Assembly (NCBI GenBank): GCA_021817145.1
Contig: JAKAVV010000019.1
Location: 1 to 55,326 of the forward strand
Source of the DNA: a bacterium
GTDB taxonomy: Bacteria > Vulcanimicrobiota > JABDET01
Length of the DNA stretch: 55,326 bases
Reading direction: 5' to 3'
Numbering within the stretch: the stretch's first letter is position 1; the number at the start of each line of letters is the position of its first letter. Below the pieces are notes generated by a model. It saw nothing but the letters and a program-made list of their open reading frames with translations, was not told the DNA's origin and did no database searches. The position numbers and the translations under genes are program-made. Below, one piece after another: positions 41,202 to 51,834 of this stretch.

Positions 41202-42330
41202 TTACTCAACCTCCTGTGGTTCTATATCTTTGACTCTTCTTCCTGTTTTTCGAAAGACAAGATAGGTCCTGAGGAATTCATCCAGCTCTCCATCCATCAC
41301 AGCTTGCAGATTTCCTGTTTCATACCCTGTTCTCAAGTCTTTAATCAAACTGTACGGCTGGAAAACGTACGAACGAATCTGTCTGCCCCATCCGATTTCG
41401 GTCTTTTTGCCGGTTAATTCTTCCATTGCTTTCTGCCGTTTTTCCATTTCTATTTCGAAGAGTTTAGCTTTCAGAATGCGCAGAGCCAGTTCTTTGTTTT
41501 GATGCTGACTTCGCTCGTTTTGGCAGGATACGATAATGCCAGAGGGAAGATGAGTGATTCTTATGGCGGATTCGGTTCTATTGACATGCTGTCCACCGGC
41601 TCCGCTTGCTCTGAAGGTATCGATTTTCAGCTCTTCTTCTCTGATCTCTATTTTTACTTCATCGGAAACCTCGGGAAGAATCTCAATAGAGGCAAAAGAG
41701 GTATGGCGTCTTTTGTTTGCGTCAAAAGGAGAAATTCTGACAAGGCGATGCACCCCTGTTTCTCCTTTTAAATACCCATAAGCAAATCTTCCTTTAATAA
41801 AAATTGTGGCGCTTTTGATCCCAGCCACTTCTCCAGGGAGCAGATCCGCAATTTCAGAGGCAAATCCGCTTCTTTCAGCCCATCTGGAATACAGGCGCAG
41901 AAGCATTTGAGCCCAATCCTGGCTTTCTGTTCCTCCAGCTCCAGGATGGATCGAAAGAATGGCTGAGGAAGAGTCATAAGGTTCTGAGAAAAGAATTTTC
42001 AATTCTAAACTCGTCAAGGTTTTTTCGATCTCTTTTGCTTCGTTTTTTGCTTCTGTTTCAAGTGAAGAATCCTGGTCCATCAGTTCAGCGTAAACTTTTA
42101 GATTTTCGATTTTAGAGGTGAGAGAATCAATTAAATTTTTTTCTTCGCGAATTTTAGAAATTTCCTGTCCGATGCTCCGAGCTTTCTCCTGATCCTGCCA
42201 GATCAAAGGATCAGTCAGCAGGTTCTCCAGTTCTGAAAGCCGGGAGATTTTTGAATTTGGGTCAAAGGAACTCCTTGATTTCATTGAATTTTATCTGGAA
42301 TTCTTGAATTTGCAATTTAAGGTCAAACAC
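41202..42330 (-). CDS. prfB: Peptide chain release factor 2, expressed by programmed +1 frameshift
   Basis: RF2 recognises UGA and UAA. The main part ([47 protein letters not shown] with the GGQ motif, [24 protein letters not shown]) starts in one frame after GAC at 42263, while 22 codons from GTG 42330 ([11 protein letters not shown]...) run in the other and end at CTT TGA. The junction AAGGAG-TTC-CTT-TGA-C (42276 to 42261 in reverse) has the same spacing as the classical RF2 autoregulatory site. The full protein is 375 residues. The ATG at 42284 (MKSRSSFD...) is not the real start. The GTG overlaps the last codons of secA. Confidence 0.93.
42261..42276 (-). promoter_or_regulatory. RF2 programmed +1 frameshift site
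   Basis: Read on the reverse strand: AAGGAG (internal Shine-Dalgarno), TTC, CTT, TGA, C. Low RF2 lets the ribosome pause at TGA and slip forward one base on CTTT, so that RF2 controls its own synthesis. Confidence 0.93.
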
Positions 42331-44893
42331 TGCTTTTTACCTCTCTCCCATGACATTTTTTATATTTCAGCCCGCTGCCGCAGGGGCAGGGCTCATTTCT
42401 CCCCACTTTCTGCTCTCTAACAAGAGGTTTCCTGGTTTCTCCATCCTCTCCTCTATTCATTCCTGTCACATGATAAACTGGTTCGTACATTTCTTCTGTC
42501 GGATTCTGGACTTGAATTTGGTATAAGTACTGGACTGTGTCTTCTTCAATGCTGGATTTTAAGGATTCGAACATTTCATAAGCTTCATTGATATATTCGA
42601 CTTTTGGGTCTTTCTGTCCATAAGCTCTGAGCCCGATCCCTTCGCGCAGATGATCCATGTTTCTCAAATGGTCAATCCATTTTGTGTCAATGACGTACAG
42701 TAAAACATGGCGTTCCAGATCTCGCATCACTTCAGAGCCAACGGAGTCTTCTTTGTTTTTATAAGCTTGCAGAGCTGCTTCATGAATCGCAGCCTGGATT
42801 TTTTTTGCCGGTTCACCTTTGTTTTTTAATTCTTCTATGGCTGATCTGGTTAATTTTGAGGAAGAAAGGGGGATAATCTCATTGATGGCTTTCCAGAGCC
42901 CATCAATATCCCACTCTTCACTCCTCATTTCAGAATGGGCGTATTCAGGGGTAATCCGATCGATCACGGATTTAATCATTTCTTGAATATGGGGGAGAAG
43001 AGGGATTCCTTCCAGGATTTTCCTTCTCTCAGAATAGATAACCTCTCTCTGCTGATTCATGACATCATCGTAGTCCAGCACATTTTTCCGCATTTCAAAA
43101 TGCTGCCCTTCCACTTTTGCCTGAGCGTTTTCAATCGCTCTTGTGATGAGCCCGTGTTCTATGGGGATATCCTCATCCATCCCGAATTTCTGCAGTAAGC
43201 CGGAGATTCGATCACTCCCAAAAAGCCTCATGAGTTCATCTTCTAGAGAAACATAAAATCTCGTTGAGCCTGGATCTCCTTGTCTTCCTGAGCGGCCTCT
43301 TAATTGATTGTCAATTCTTCTGGATTCATGCCGTTCTGTCCCAATAATATGCAATCCGTTCAGCTCTTTAACTGTTTTTTGGGTTTCAGGATCAGGCGGA
43401 TTCCCTCCCAGGATAATATCCACTCCTCGACCCGCCATATTGGTGGCAATGGTAACCATTTTATGCCGGCCAGCCTGGGCAATGATTTCCGCTTCTTTTT
43501 CATGATATTTGGCGTTTAAAACTTGATGAGGAATCCCCCGTTTTTTAAGCATTTGGGAAAGAATTTCGCTTTTTTCAATGCTTCTGGTTCCAACCAGAAC
43601 AGGTCTTCCTTGTTTATGCCAGGTTTCAACTTCTTGAACAATGGCTTCGAATTTTGCTTTTTCTGTCCGATAAACTAAATCAGGATGATCTTTTCGAACC
43701 ATGGGGCGGTGGGTTGGAATAACTAGAACATCCAGGTCATAAATTTTCTGAAACTCGGTTTCTTCAGTTGCCGCTGTTCCCGTCATTCCCGCCAGTTTTT
43801 TGTAAAGTCTGAAGAAGTTTTGAAAAGTGATGGTTGCCAGAGTTTGATCCTCTTGTTTGACTTTAACCCCTTCTTTTGCTTCAATGGCTTGATGCAGCCC
43901 ATCTGAATATCTTCTCCCATACATCAATCTGCCGGTGAATTCATCAACAATGATGATTTCCCCCTCTTTGACAATGTAATCCACGTCTCTTTTAAAAAGT
44001 TCTTTCGCTTTTAAAGCAGCATTAACATGGTGAAGAAGTTCAATGTTTTCATCTCCGTAAAGGTTGGAGATTTTTAAAAGGGTTTCGGTTTTTGAAACCC
44101 CTGACTCAGTTAAAGGGACAGAATGGGCTTTTTCATCAACCGTATAATCGCTTTCTTTCTGGAGTTGTTTTGCTATTTGCGCAAAACGGATATACTGGTC
44201 TGTTGATTCTTCCGCAACTCCTGAAATAATCAGAGGAGTTCTCGCTTCATCAATTAAAATTGAATCCACTTCATCCACAATCGCATAGTTCAGTTCTCTT
44301 AAAACACACTGATCCAGAGAAACCACCATGTTATCTCTTAAATAATCGAATCCAATTTCATTGTTGGTGACGTAAGTGACATCGCAGAGATAAGCTTCCT
44401 GTCTTTCAGGGGGTTCCATGAAGTGCTGGATGAATCCGAAACTTAATCCAAGAGCTTGATAGATGGGTCCCATCCAGTTTGCGTCTCGTTTTGCGAGATA
44501 GTCATTGACAGTAACGACATGAACTCCTTTCCCTGTGAGTGAGTTCAAGTAAACCGCTGGAACAGCGGCAAGGGTTTTCCCTTCCCCTGTTTTCATTTCA
44601 GCGATTCGCCCTTCATGGAGCACCATGGCTCCAATCAACTGCGCATCAAAAGGGCGCATTTCAACCGATCGGCGAGCTGCCTCTCTGACAACAGCAAAAG
44701 ATTCAATGAGCAGCTTATCTAAAGATTCTCCGCGCGAAATCCTCTCTTTAAATTCTACGGTTTTGTTTCTGAGGGTTTCATCGGACAGCTTTTGGATTTC
44801 AGGTTCAAGATGATTGATGGCTGTTACAAACTTTTGGAACCTTCGGATTTCTCTCTCATTTGAGCTTAGAATTTTCTTGACAAAGGAAAGCAT
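42323..44893 (-). CDS. secA: Preprotein translocase ATPase SecA
   Basis: 856 residues. Walker A MKTGEGKT (~100), [19 protein letters not shown] (~205), preprotein crosslinking region, [15 protein letters not shown] and [42 protein letters not shown] (motif VI), and the C-terminal zinc site [14 protein letters not shown] for SecB or phospholipid contact. Drives export through SecYEG. It begins 1 bp after the hpf stop and ends inside the prfB start; the hpf-secA-prfB order is as in Bacillus and relatives. Confidence 0.96.
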   Translation of the reverse strand: MLSFVKKILSSNEREIRRFQKFVTAINHLEPEIQKLSDETLRNKTVEFKERISRGESLDKLLIESFAVVREAARRSVEMRPFDAQLIGAMVLHEGRIAEMKTGEGKTLAAVPAVYLNSLTGKGVHVVTVNDYLAKRDANWMGPIYQALGLSFGFIQHFMEPPERQEAYLCDVTYVTNNEIGFDYLRDNMVVSLDQCVLRELNYAIVDEVDSILIDEARTPLIISGVAEESTDQYIRFAQIAKQLQKESDYTVDEKAHSVPLTESGVSKTETLLKISNLYGDENIELLHHVNAALKAKELFKRDVDYIVKEGEIIIVDEFTGRLMYGRRYSDGLHQAIEAKEGVKVKQEDQTLATITFQNFFRLYKKLAGMTGTAATEETEFQKIYDLDVLVIPTHRPMVRKDHPDLVYRTEKAKFEAIVQEVETWHKQGRPVLVGTRSIEKSEILSQMLKKRGIPHQVLNAKYHEKEAEIIAQAGRHKMVTIATNMAGRGVDIILGGNPPDPETQKTVKELNGLHIIGTERHESRRIDNQLRGRSGRQGDPGSTRFYVSLEDELMRLFGSDRISGLLQKFGMDEDIPIEHGLITRAIENAQAKVEGQHFEMRKNVLDYDDVMNQQREVIYSERRKILEGIPLLPHIQEMIKSVIDRITPEYAHSEMRSEEWDIDGLWKAINEIIPLSSSKLTRSAIEELKNKGEPAKKIQAAIHEAALQAYKNKEDSVGSEVMRDLERHVLLYVIDTKWIDHLRNMDHLREGIGLRAYGQKDPKVEYINEAYEMFESLKSSIEEDTVQYLYQIQVQNPTEEMYEPVYHVTGMNRGEDGETRKPLVREQKVGRNEPCPCGSGLKYKKCHGREVKSSV

Positions 44894-44894
44894 A

Positions 44895-45404
44895 TTATGT
44901 AACAGGTTCTAAAACAGTTACACCCCCGTTTTTCTCCTGATAGACAAGATTCATTTCCCCTGTTTCCTGGTTTTGGAACCAGTAAAATCCATTTTTGTTT
45001 TCTATCGCTTTTTGAACCGCTTCTTCCACTGTGGAAACTTGAATTTTCTGTTTTTTTATTCGAACATTAAGCGCTGGGGCTGTTTCTTGAGGCTGCTCTT
45101 CCACTTCTCGGGGATGGTGTCTGTCATGTCTTTTTTCTTTTAATTTTAAAACTTGCCTTTCGAGTTTATCCATGACTTTGTCAATGGAAGAGTACATGTT
45201 TTCGGTTTTTTCTTCCCCCCTTAGAACAGCTCTATTCGTATGAAGGGTTACCTCAACTGTATGCCTATTTTTTTCCGCTGAAAGCATGACATCTGCTGAA
45301 TGGATGTGATCCAGATATTTCTCGATTCGCGCCAACTTTTTTTTGGTGTAATCTTTTAAGGCTCCAGTCAGCTCGAAGTTTTTACTCTTTAAGGTAATCT
45401 CCAT
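44895..45404 (-). CDS. hpf: Ribosome hibernation promoting factor, long form
   Basis: 169 residues. N-terminal HPF/RaiA domain ([51 protein letters not shown]) and a C-terminal dimerisation domain ([54 protein letters not shown]). The long form gives 100S ribosome dimers. GGGAGGAA precedes ATG 45404. First gene of the secA operon. Confidence 0.94.
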   Translation of the reverse strand: MEITLKSKNFELTGALKDYTKKKLARIEKYLDHIHSADVMLSAEKNRHTVEVTLHTNRAVLRGEEKTENMYSSIDKVMDKLERQVLKLKEKRHDRHHPREVEEQPQETAPALNVRIKKQKIQVSTVEEAVQKAIENKNGFYWFQNQETGEMNLVYQEKNGGVTVLEPVT

Positions 45405-45499
45405 TCGTGTTTCCTCCCAATCTTTGTTCTTCCGAGGTATTCTTAAATTTGATTTAGATTTTTAAAGGCAGATTCCTGTTTTTATAGAATTTTTTTTTC

Positions 45500-45907
45500 A
45501 TGCTTAAGAAAATCGATCATGTTGGAATTTTGGTAGCGTCCATCCCTGAAGCTCTGAAATTTTATCAGGGGGTGCTTGGTTTATCTGTGTCAGGAATTGA
45601 AGAAGTTAAAGGAGAAGGGGTTAGAATCGCGTTTCTGCCTGTCGGAGAGAGTAAAATAGAGCTTTTAGAGCCATTAGATAAAGAATCCCCTATTTATCGT
45701 ACTCTTGAAAAAAGAGGGGAAGGGCTCCACCACCTGGCATTTGAAACAGATTCTACAGTGGATTGTTTGAAAGGAATTTCCGCTTTTGGAGTGATGCCTA
45801 TTAATGAAGTTCGACAAGGAGCAGATGGGAAAGAGGTTGCTTTTCTGCACCCGAAACAAACCCATGGGGTATTAGTGGAACTCTGCAGCAGAGGGGAAAG
45901 AGTTTAA
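45500..45907 (+). CDS. mce: Methylmalonyl-CoA epimerase
   Basis: 135 residues of the VOC fold: KIDHVGILVASIPEALKFYQGVLGL (metal His), IELLEPLDKESPIYRTLEKRGEGLHHLAFE (Glu and His) and GVLVELCSRGE. It interconverts (2R)- and (2S)-methylmalonyl-CoA. No mutase or carboxylase gene is in the window. ATG 45500 follows a T-rich run without a clear ribosome site; a TATAGA element lies 11 nt upstream. Divergent from hpf. Confidence 0.87.
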   Translation: MLKKIDHVGILVASIPEALKFYQGVLGLSVSGIEEVKGEGVRIAFLPVGESKIELLEPLDKESPIYRTLEKRGEGLHHLAFETDSTVDCLKGISAFGVMPINEVRQGADGKEVAFLHPKQTHGVLVELCSRGERV

Positions 45908-45926
45908 GAATCTCGAATTTTTCTTA

Positions 45927-47033
45927 ATGAGTATGGACCCTGTAGAAAAAGAAGAATTATTGACCCGAATTCATGAGCTCGAAGAACAGGCTAAAGAGCT
46001 GGATCAGAAAAGTTACAATCTTTTTATTCTTTATCATGCCAGTAAAGCTCTTGGCTCTATGTTGGATGAAGAAGAGCTTTTGCAGTTAACCGTTGATATG
46101 ACAACAGAGGTCATGGGGGTTGAATGGGGGGCAATTTATCTGGTCAATGAAGACACAGGGTTTCTTGAACTGAGAAAAGTAAAAGGATTGGAATCTCGAG
46201 AAACCCCTCCTATCGCATTAAAATTGGGGGAAGGGTTTCCTTTGTGGATGAACGAGAAATCAGAGATCCTCTCTTTTCAAGCTGTTCCCCCAGAGGCTCT
46301 GTTTTTTAACGCTTTTCCTGAAATTAAACTGTTAGAACCTCATCAACCATCCATTGTGGTTCCTTTATTCCATAAAGTCAGGTTTCTTGGATTTTTAATT
46401 TTGAGTCACCGTTTGGATGGACAGTCTTTTTCCACCAATGATTTTGAACTATTAACCACCATTACTTCACTTTCAGCAACCGCTTTAATGAATGCTCATC
46501 TTTATGAACTGGCAATCCGAGATGGAACCACCAAATTATTTGTGGCGCGCTATTTTCGGAGAAGACTTCAGGAGGAAGTAAAAAGGTCAAAACGATATAA
46601 CAAACCTTTGTCTTTGATTATGATGGATATTGATGATTTTAAAAAAGTGAATGATCTTCATGGTCATTTGCAAGGGGATCATACCCTTGCCCAAATCAGC
46701 GCGATTATTCGTTCTTGTTCTAGAGAAGATGTGGATATCCCCTGCAGGTATGGTGGAGAAGAGTTTGCTCTTCTTCTCCCTGAAACAGATTTGAATGGAG
46801 CTTATCTTGTTGCTGAGCGGATTCGCAGCAAAGTTGAATCCGCTCGATTTGCTTCTTCTCAAATTTATGTTACTATCAGCGCAGGAGTTGCTGTTTACCC
46901 TGATGATGCTGAAATAGATGAGGCTCTGGTCGAGAAAGCCGATTTTGCGTTATACGAGTCTAAAAAAAGCGGGAAAAACAAAGTGAGCGTTCATAAAAAG
47001 TCAAATTTGAAAGGATTGGCAAATAAAAGTTAA
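45927..47033 (+). CDS. GAF-GGDEF diguanylate cyclase
   Basis: 368 residues. A short coiled coil (VEKEELLTRIHELEEQAKELDQKS), a GAF domain at ~25-185 (LFILYHASKALGSMLDEEELLQLTVDMTTEVMGVEWGAIYLV, SIVVPLFHKVRFLGFLILSHR), and a GGDEF domain from ~195 with the active motif RYGGEEFALLLPE near 273. Cytoplasmic. Likely makes c-di-GMP under control of a ligand bound to GAF. It is in one transcript with the CheY-like gene (2 bp gap). Confidence 0.92.
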   Translation: MSMDPVEKEELLTRIHELEEQAKELDQKSYNLFILYHASKALGSMLDEEELLQLTVDMTTEVMGVEWGAIYLVNEDTGFLELRKVKGLESRETPPIALKLGEGFPLWMNEKSEILSFQAVPPEALFFNAFPEIKLLEPHQPSIVVPLFHKVRFLGFLILSHRLDGQSFSTNDFELLTTITSLSATALMNAHLYELAIRDGTTKLFVARYFRRRLQEEVKRSKRYNKPLSLIMMDIDDFKKVNDLHGHLQGDHTLAQISAIIRSCSREDVDIPCRYGGEEFALLLPETDLNGAYLVAERIRSKVESARFASSQIYVTISAGVAVYPDDAEIDEALVEKADFALYESKKSGKNKVSVHKKSNLKGLANKS

Positions 47034-47035
47034 AC

Positions 47036-47392
47036 ATGAAAAAGGTCCTGATCGTGGATGATGCGATGTTTATGAGAATGGTTTTAAAAGACATTTTATC
47101 TAAATTGAATTTTCAGGTTGTGGCTGAAGCGTCAGATGGGCAGGAAGGGGTTTTAAAATACGAAGAATTTCAGCCTGATTTAACGACTCTTGATTTAACC
47201 ATGCCGAAAATGGATGGACTTCAAGCTTTGAAAGCGATTCTGTCTTTTCATAAAGAAGCGAAAGTGATTATCTGCAGCGCTTCAGGAGAACATGGGAAAG
47301 TTCAGGAAGCTCTTGCCATTGGAGCAAAAGATTTTATTGTCAAACCATTTAATCCGAGTAAAGTCGTTGAAATTATGAAACGCTATGCTTGA
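47036..47392 (+). CDS. CheY-like response regulator
   Basis: 118 residues: VLIVDDAMFMRMVLKDILSKL, DLTTLDLTMPKMDGLQAL with the phosphoacceptor Asp, VIICSASGEHGKVQEALAIGAKDFIVKPFNPSKVVEIM. Receiver only. No chemotaxis genes around it; the genes before (GGDEF) and after (secreted protein, 8-bp overlap) suggest a signalling transcript. Confidence 0.93.
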   Translation: MKKVLIVDDAMFMRMVLKDILSKLNFQVVAEASDGQEGVLKYEEFQPDLTTLDLTMPKMDGLQALKAILSFHKEAKVIICSASGEHGKVQEALAIGAKDFIVKPFNPSKVVEIMKRYA

Positions 47393-48071
47393 AAACCATT
47401 TTCGCCAGCGGGCAGCTTCCTTGAAGATGAATGTTTTTTTTGGAGCGATTTTTGCGCTTCTTGTTGGGGTTCCTTTTGTTGGGTTCCCTAATTCTTCTGT
47501 GATTCAGGGAAAGATTGTGCAAATTCATCCTGGTCACCGCTGGCTTTCAGTGGATTCATCTCAAGGGTTTTTGTTTTTAGTTCTTCATCCTCAGGCTTTT
47601 ATTTTTAAAGATGGAAGAAAAAGCAGTTTGACGGCTTTCCATAAAGGAGAGATGATTGCCGCTGTCCCAGGAGGAATCCGAAATAAAAACACGGTTCTTA
47701 TCCTTGCCCTTGAAGATTGGAAAACGTATGCTGTTGAAGCTCATCTTGTTTCCATTGCTCTGCATTTAAAAAGTTATAAAACTGGACCGATTCACCTTCC
47801 TTCTCCAGCGCAGAAATTTCAGCAGTTTGTCGGGAAAATTTCCGATCTTCAACCTTCTTTAAAGATGTTTTTAATTCGAACCACTCATGGAAAAGATCGG
47901 GTTATTTGGATTGGAAAAAAGACCAAGATTTATACTTTCTCGAAAAAAGAGTTTATTCTCTACTCTTTCCGTTCCCTTTTAAAAGGGGAGTGGGTTCAGG
48001 TAGGAGGATTCCCTTTTCAAAAAGGGGTAAAAGCAGAATCAGTATATATTTTTAAAGGGGTGTATCCATGA
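47385..48071 (+). CDS. Secreted protein with two beta-rich (DUF5666-like) repeats
   Basis: 228 residues. A hydrophobic segment after a short charged start (MNVFFGAIFALLVGVPFVGFP) is a signal peptide or anchor. Two similar beta domains follow: IQGKIVQIHPGHRWLSVDSSQGFLFLVLHPQAFIF..GRKSSLTAFHKGEMIAAV and FVGKISDLQPSLKMFLIRTTHGKDRVIWIGKKTKIYTF..SLLKGEWVQVGG. That pattern resembles the small beta-barrel of DUF5666 proteins. Function unknown. It overlaps the next gene by 4 bp. Confidence 0.65.
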   Translation: MLENHFRQRAASLKMNVFFGAIFALLVGVPFVGFPNSSVIQGKIVQIHPGHRWLSVDSSQGFLFLVLHPQAFIFKDGRKSSLTAFHKGEMIAAVPGGIRNKNTVLILALEDWKTYAVEAHLVSIALHLKSYKTGPIHLPSPAQKFQQFVGKISDLQPSLKMFLIRTTHGKDRVIWIGKKTKIYTFSKKEFILYSFRSLLKGEWVQVGGFPFQKGVKAESVYIFKGVYP

Positions 48072-50206
48072 AAAAAGCAGCAGGATTTATGAAAAAAGTT
48101 TTTTTATCGGTCATTTTTTCTCTCAGCGCCTTTGGGGTTCTGCTTCATTTTTCGGCTTCTGCTAAAAAGTTAACTTCTCCTTTTCGGGTTGTCTGGATTT
48201 CAGACACTCATCTTGGATTTTATAAATCAAACCAGGCGTTTAAAGAATTTTTAAAAGAAGTGAAAGCTTTCCCCTTTAAACCCAATCTATTTATTAATAC
48301 AGGGGATGTCGCAGAGCTGGGAACCACCCATTATTTTAAAGTCTATAAAAAGGGGATGGAAAGTTTTAAAGCCCCTTTTTTGACCACTATAGGAAATCAT
48401 GATACCCGATGGAATCCTTTGGGTAAAAAAGATTTTCAAAAAATTATTGGACCTTTGTACTACAGTAAAAATATTGATGGGATTCACTGGATCTTTTTAG
48501 ATTCGACCCTTGAAAGACAGCCTTTTGGACACATTAGCGTTAAAGAAATGGAATGGCTGAAGCAGGACTTGAAAAAGGTCCCCCCTGATATGCCGATTTT
48601 CACTTTTTCTCACCACCCTTTTTTCTGGCATGGAGTGGATGTGGACAATGGATTGAATCTGATCGGACTTTACAAAGGACATGATGCGGCCGCTTTTTTC
48701 AATGGGCATGGACATAAACTCGAAATTTTAAGTTTTAGAAATATTCCTTTTATAGAAAATGACGCTTTATTCAATGGACATTTTGTCGTAATCCAAAAAA
48801 CAGGGGACGAGATCCAGCTTTATGTTAAAACACTTGGAAAACCTGGATTAAAACCCTGGTTTCGGTTTCCTCTTCATCCAAAACCTCCAGCAGCCAGAAT
48901 TGTCTATCCGTCTTTAGACAAAAGAGTGCCTGCTGAATTTTCGATTAAAATTAAACGGGTGGGAAGAACCCCTGTTAAGCTGCTGATGGATCACTGCTGC
49001 AGCATCCCTTTACATACAGAACATTTGATGATTAGAACAGGATCTGCTGCCCAGGGGATCCAATCCTCTGTTTCTCAGATCATGGCTGCCACTGCTCAGG
49101 AAGAGTATTTGCATGGAACTGTTTCTTTAAAAACTCCTGGCTGGCATTCTCTTGATTTATATCTTTCAGGTCATCCTCTTCCTATTGATGAGATAAGGGT
49201 GTTTTATCCGGGAAAAAGAAGCCAGTGGATGATTCATGCTTATCCTATCGGAGAGATTTATGGGAATCTAGCCCGAGGAAAAGGGTTGATTTTTGGTGGA
49301 ACCCTGGATGGGAGATTAGAAGCAGTCAATTCTAAAGGGAAAATTGCCTGGGAAAAACATTTGGATGGAACCATTAATACTTCTGTCACTTATTCCCATG
49401 GTCTTGTTTTCGCGGACACTGATAATGGATTTTTGTATGCGTTCAATGGAATCAATGGACATCTCGTCTGGAAAGTTCATTCTCAATTCCCCTGGACTGG
49501 AGCTCCGATGGCTGATGGGAAAAGAGTATTTGCCGCTTCAGGAAGAAAAACACTCTGCGCGTTCAGTTTTAAATCAGGGAAAAGATTATGGGTGGCAAAA
49601 CTCGGAAAGTTTGCTGAAATGGAACCAGTTGAGTCTCATGGAAGAGTTTTTATTGGAGCATGGGATAATTATTTTTACTGTTTGAATGCTGAAACAGGCA
49701 AACTCATCTGGAGAAAAAGAATTGGAAAATACATCTATTTTTCCCCTGCGACAGCAGAGCCGATTGTTTTAAAGAATTCGGTTTATGTGATCGGGAAAAA
49801 TGGAGTTCTTTACGCTTTCGATGTGAAAACAGGGGAACTGCTTTGGAAAACAAAAGCGGCAGAAGGGATCTCTTCACCTATTTTATGGAAAAACTTGATT
49901 TTGGCGCCGCTGGTCAATGGAACACTGGAAGCGTTTGATCTTCATTCAGGAAAACCGGTCTGGACCCAGAGATTCCCCGCGCTGTTTTTCAATGCTTCTC
50001 CTGTTTTATATCATTCTGTTCTTTTTTTAATCAGCCCTTATGGATATCTCTTTCGATTTAACTTGGCGGATCGGAAAATTATTTCTAAAATTCGGGTTTC
50101 TTATGGGTTCGATTTCAGCACCCCTGTTATCCTGAATCATGAACTCTGGATTGGGTCTCTGGATGGGAATTTGTATGCTGTACATCTGTCAAAAACCGGG
50201 AAATGA
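48068..50206 (+). CDS. Exported metallophosphoesterase fused to a PQQ-type beta-propeller
   Basis: 712 residues. Signal peptide ([22 protein letters not shown]). Calcineurin-like phosphoesterase at ~35-235: [38 protein letters not shown] and FNGHGHKLE give all metal ligands. From ~390 to the end a propeller follows with repeats such as [82 protein letters not shown]. This combination is not usual. Substrate could be a nucleotide, lipid or cell-wall phosphate in the periplasm. ATG 48068 overlaps the previous stop; ATG 48089 is an alternative start. Confidence 0.87.
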   Translation: MKKAAGFMKKVFLSVIFSLSAFGVLLHFSASAKKLTSPFRVVWISDTHLGFYKSNQAFKEFLKEVKAFPFKPNLFINTGDVAELGTTHYFKVYKKGMESFKAPFLTTIGNHDTRWNPLGKKDFQKIIGPLYYSKNIDGIHWIFLDSTLERQPFGHISVKEMEWLKQDLKKVPPDMPIFTFSHHPFFWHGVDVDNGLNLIGLYKGHDAAAFFNGHGHKLEILSFRNIPFIENDALFNGHFVVIQKTGDEIQLYVKTLGKPGLKPWFRFPLHPKPPAARIVYPSLDKRVPAEFSIKIKRVGRTPVKLLMDHCCSIPLHTEHLMIRTGSAAQGIQSSVSQIMAATAQEEYLHGTVSLKTPGWHSLDLYLSGHPLPIDEIRVFYPGKRSQWMIHAYPIGEIYGNLARGKGLIFGGTLDGRLEAVNSKGKIAWEKHLDGTINTSVTYSHGLVFADTDNGFLYAFNGINGHLVWKVHSQFPWTGAPMADGKRVFAASGRKTLCAFSFKSGKRLWVAKLGKFAEMEPVESHGRVFIGAWDNYFYCLNAETGKLIWRKRIGKYIYFSPATAEPIVLKNSVYVIGKNGVLYAFDVKTGELLWKTKAAEGISSPILWKNLILAPLVNGTLEAFDLHSGKPVWTQRFPALFFNASPVLYHSVLFLISPYGYLFRFNLADRKIISKIRVSYGFDFSTPVILNHELWIGSLDGNLYAVHLSKTGK

Positions 50207-50220
50207 GAGGGGTAAAATCA

Positions 50221-50622
50221 ATGGGTAAAATTAAAAAGTCAGAAGAAGAGTGGAGGAAAACCTTAGACCCTGAGTCTTTTAAGGTGACAAGGGAAAAAGG
50301 AACTGAAAAACCCTTTACAGGTTTGTACTGGAACTGCTGGGAATCTGGTGTTTATCGCTGTGTTTGCTGTGGGAAAGCTTTATTCGATTCCAGCGCAAAA
50401 TTTGACGCAGGCTGTGGGTGGCCAAGCTTTTCTTCCCCTGTCTCAGAAGAGAGCATTGAAACTCAAACGGATACGAGTTGGATGATGACCAGAACTGAGG
50501 TAATTTGTTCAGACTGTGGGGCACACTTAGGGCATGTCTTTGAGGATGGACCTGAACTAACAGGGCTTCGCTACTGCATTAACTCGGCCGCTTTAAAACT
50601 TGAGAAAAAGATGGAAGAGTGA
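50221..50622 (+). CDS. msrB: Peptide-methionine (R)-S-oxide reductase
   Basis: 133 residues. Two zinc-binding pairs, CVCC (with KALFDSS) and CSDC (with GAHLGHVF), and the catalytic cysteine in [16 protein letters not shown] and [11 protein letters not shown] are family motifs. Repairs oxidised methionine. ATG 50221 has AGGGG 7 nt upstream; the reading from 50203 overlaps the previous gene and lacks a site. No signal peptide, so cytoplasmic. Confidence 0.95.
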   Translation: MGKIKKSEEEWRKTLDPESFKVTREKGTEKPFTGLYWNCWESGVYRCVCCGKALFDSSAKFDAGCGWPSFSSPVSEESIETQTDTSWMMTRTEVICSDCGAHLGHVFEDGPELTGLRYCINSAALKLEKKMEE

Positions 50623-50629
50623 CTGAGCC

Positions 50630-51826
50630 TTATTCCTCTCCTCTGTTCTTTTTATGCTGTAACACCCATCCAATAAAAGCGAAATTCATCTTTGGAACCT
50701 GAGTCAGCAGTTTGTTCAGCTCTTTCTCTGAAGAATGGAAACAACTCCCGATTTCTAATGTAAAGTTGAAGATGCCATTTGCCTGTTCATAATCCTCTGA
50801 GGATCCAGTGGTTGGATAAAGCCCAACAGACTGGTGAAGTTTAAAGTTTTCTCCGCCAGCTTTCTTCATGGCTTTTCCTGCTGCTAAATACTCCTGCACA
50901 TTTTTAACTTTTTCTTTTGTATATCCCCAGGGGTAAAGGATTTCATTTCCATAACTGTGGTGATCAATGATCCCAATTAAGTTTTTATGCTGCGCCATGA
51001 AATTTTGAAGAGCTTTTATTTCAGGCTCAGAGGCTCTATAAGGGCCTCTATAATCTTCATCCTTGGGATTGTTGGAAGCTCCGAGAGTCGTTTTATTTGA
51101 GTTATGAAACCCTGAAATTCGATAGATTGCTTGATGTTTTGGATCCCAGAAATTCCGATTTAAATCCACCCCAATCCCCACTTTTTGCTTAGTGCTGGAA
51201 GAGTCCAGTGAAGAGCTGTTTTGGTAGATCACGGCTCTATTTTTTCTCCAGAAACTGTTCATGGTTCTGGAATAATCGTACCCTTCAGGATTGACAACAG
51301 GAATAAACCAAAGTTCAGCTTCACGGAGAAATTTTGCTGCTTCTGGATCTGCTTTTCGCCCTTGGAGAAGGTTTAGAGCGGTTTGCATGGTTACCTTTCC
51401 AGTTGCCCATTCTCTTGCATGAATGAGCCCTGTAAACAGCACTGCGGGTTTTGGGGATGAGCTTTTTGGGGAAGAGCTTTTGGGGGAAGAGTTCTGGGAG
51501 GAATGAGAAGTTATCCTCATGGCATAAAGAGGGGTTCCATTGGCTCCTTTCCCGTATTCTACGATTTTAACCAGGGAAGGATATTGTTTTCTCAAGTCTT
51601 GCATTTGCTTGATGTAGTCTTGATAAAGAGGATATAAAGGGGCGCATTTCAATCTCAAATTGGATGGAGTAATGGATAAACCAAGCTTTCTTGTTTCAGC
51701 ATTTGATAAAGCAAGAGCATCTTTTTCCGTGGGGAGATTGTCAGGAAATTTTTCCCTGCTTCTGAATGTCCTGTTCCGGGTTGATTGGGGGGTGAAATCT
51801 CTCCTGACTTCTATAGGATTAGTCAT
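50630..51826 (-). CDS. M14 family zinc carboxypeptidase
   Basis: 398 residues. Zinc and substrate motifs: GLIHAREWATG (HxxE), VNPEGYDYSRT, VDLNRNFWDP (Arg), IDHHSYGNEILYPWGY (third His) and FTLEIGSCFH (catalytic Glu). The first ~75 residues lack a signal peptide; a polar linker of repeated SSPK units (~115-130) interrupts the domain before the HxxE motif, an odd place. It cuts C-terminal residues from peptides. A promoter TTGATT-17-TATACT lies at 51906-51878 and two 20-bp repeats fall between it and ATG 51826. Convergent with msrB. Confidence 0.87.
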   Translation of the reverse strand: MTNPIEVRRDFTPQSTRNRTFRSREKFPDNLPTEKDALALSNAETRKLGLSITPSNLRLKCAPLYPLYQDYIKQMQDLRKQYPSLVKIVEYGKGANGTPLYAMRITSHSSQNSSPKSSSPKSSSPKPAVLFTGLIHAREWATGKVTMQTALNLLQGRKADPEAAKFLREAELWFIPVVNPEGYDYSRTMNSFWRKNRAVIYQNSSSLDSSSTKQKVGIGVDLNRNFWDPKHQAIYRISGFHNSNKTTLGASNNPKDEDYRGPYRASEPEIKALQNFMAQHKNLIGIIDHHSYGNEILYPWGYTKEKVKNVQEYLAAGKAMKKAGGENFKLHQSVGLYPTTGSSEDYEQANGIFNFTLEIGSCFHSSEKELNKLLTQVPKMNFAFIGWVLQHKKNRGEE

Positions 51827-51834
51827 TTAACTGT

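Noticed and set aside
42265-42284. ATG 42284 as prfB start
   Set aside because: It lies inside the frameshift region; the upstream GTG frame with CTT TGA C and correctly spaced AAGGAG explains the gene fully.
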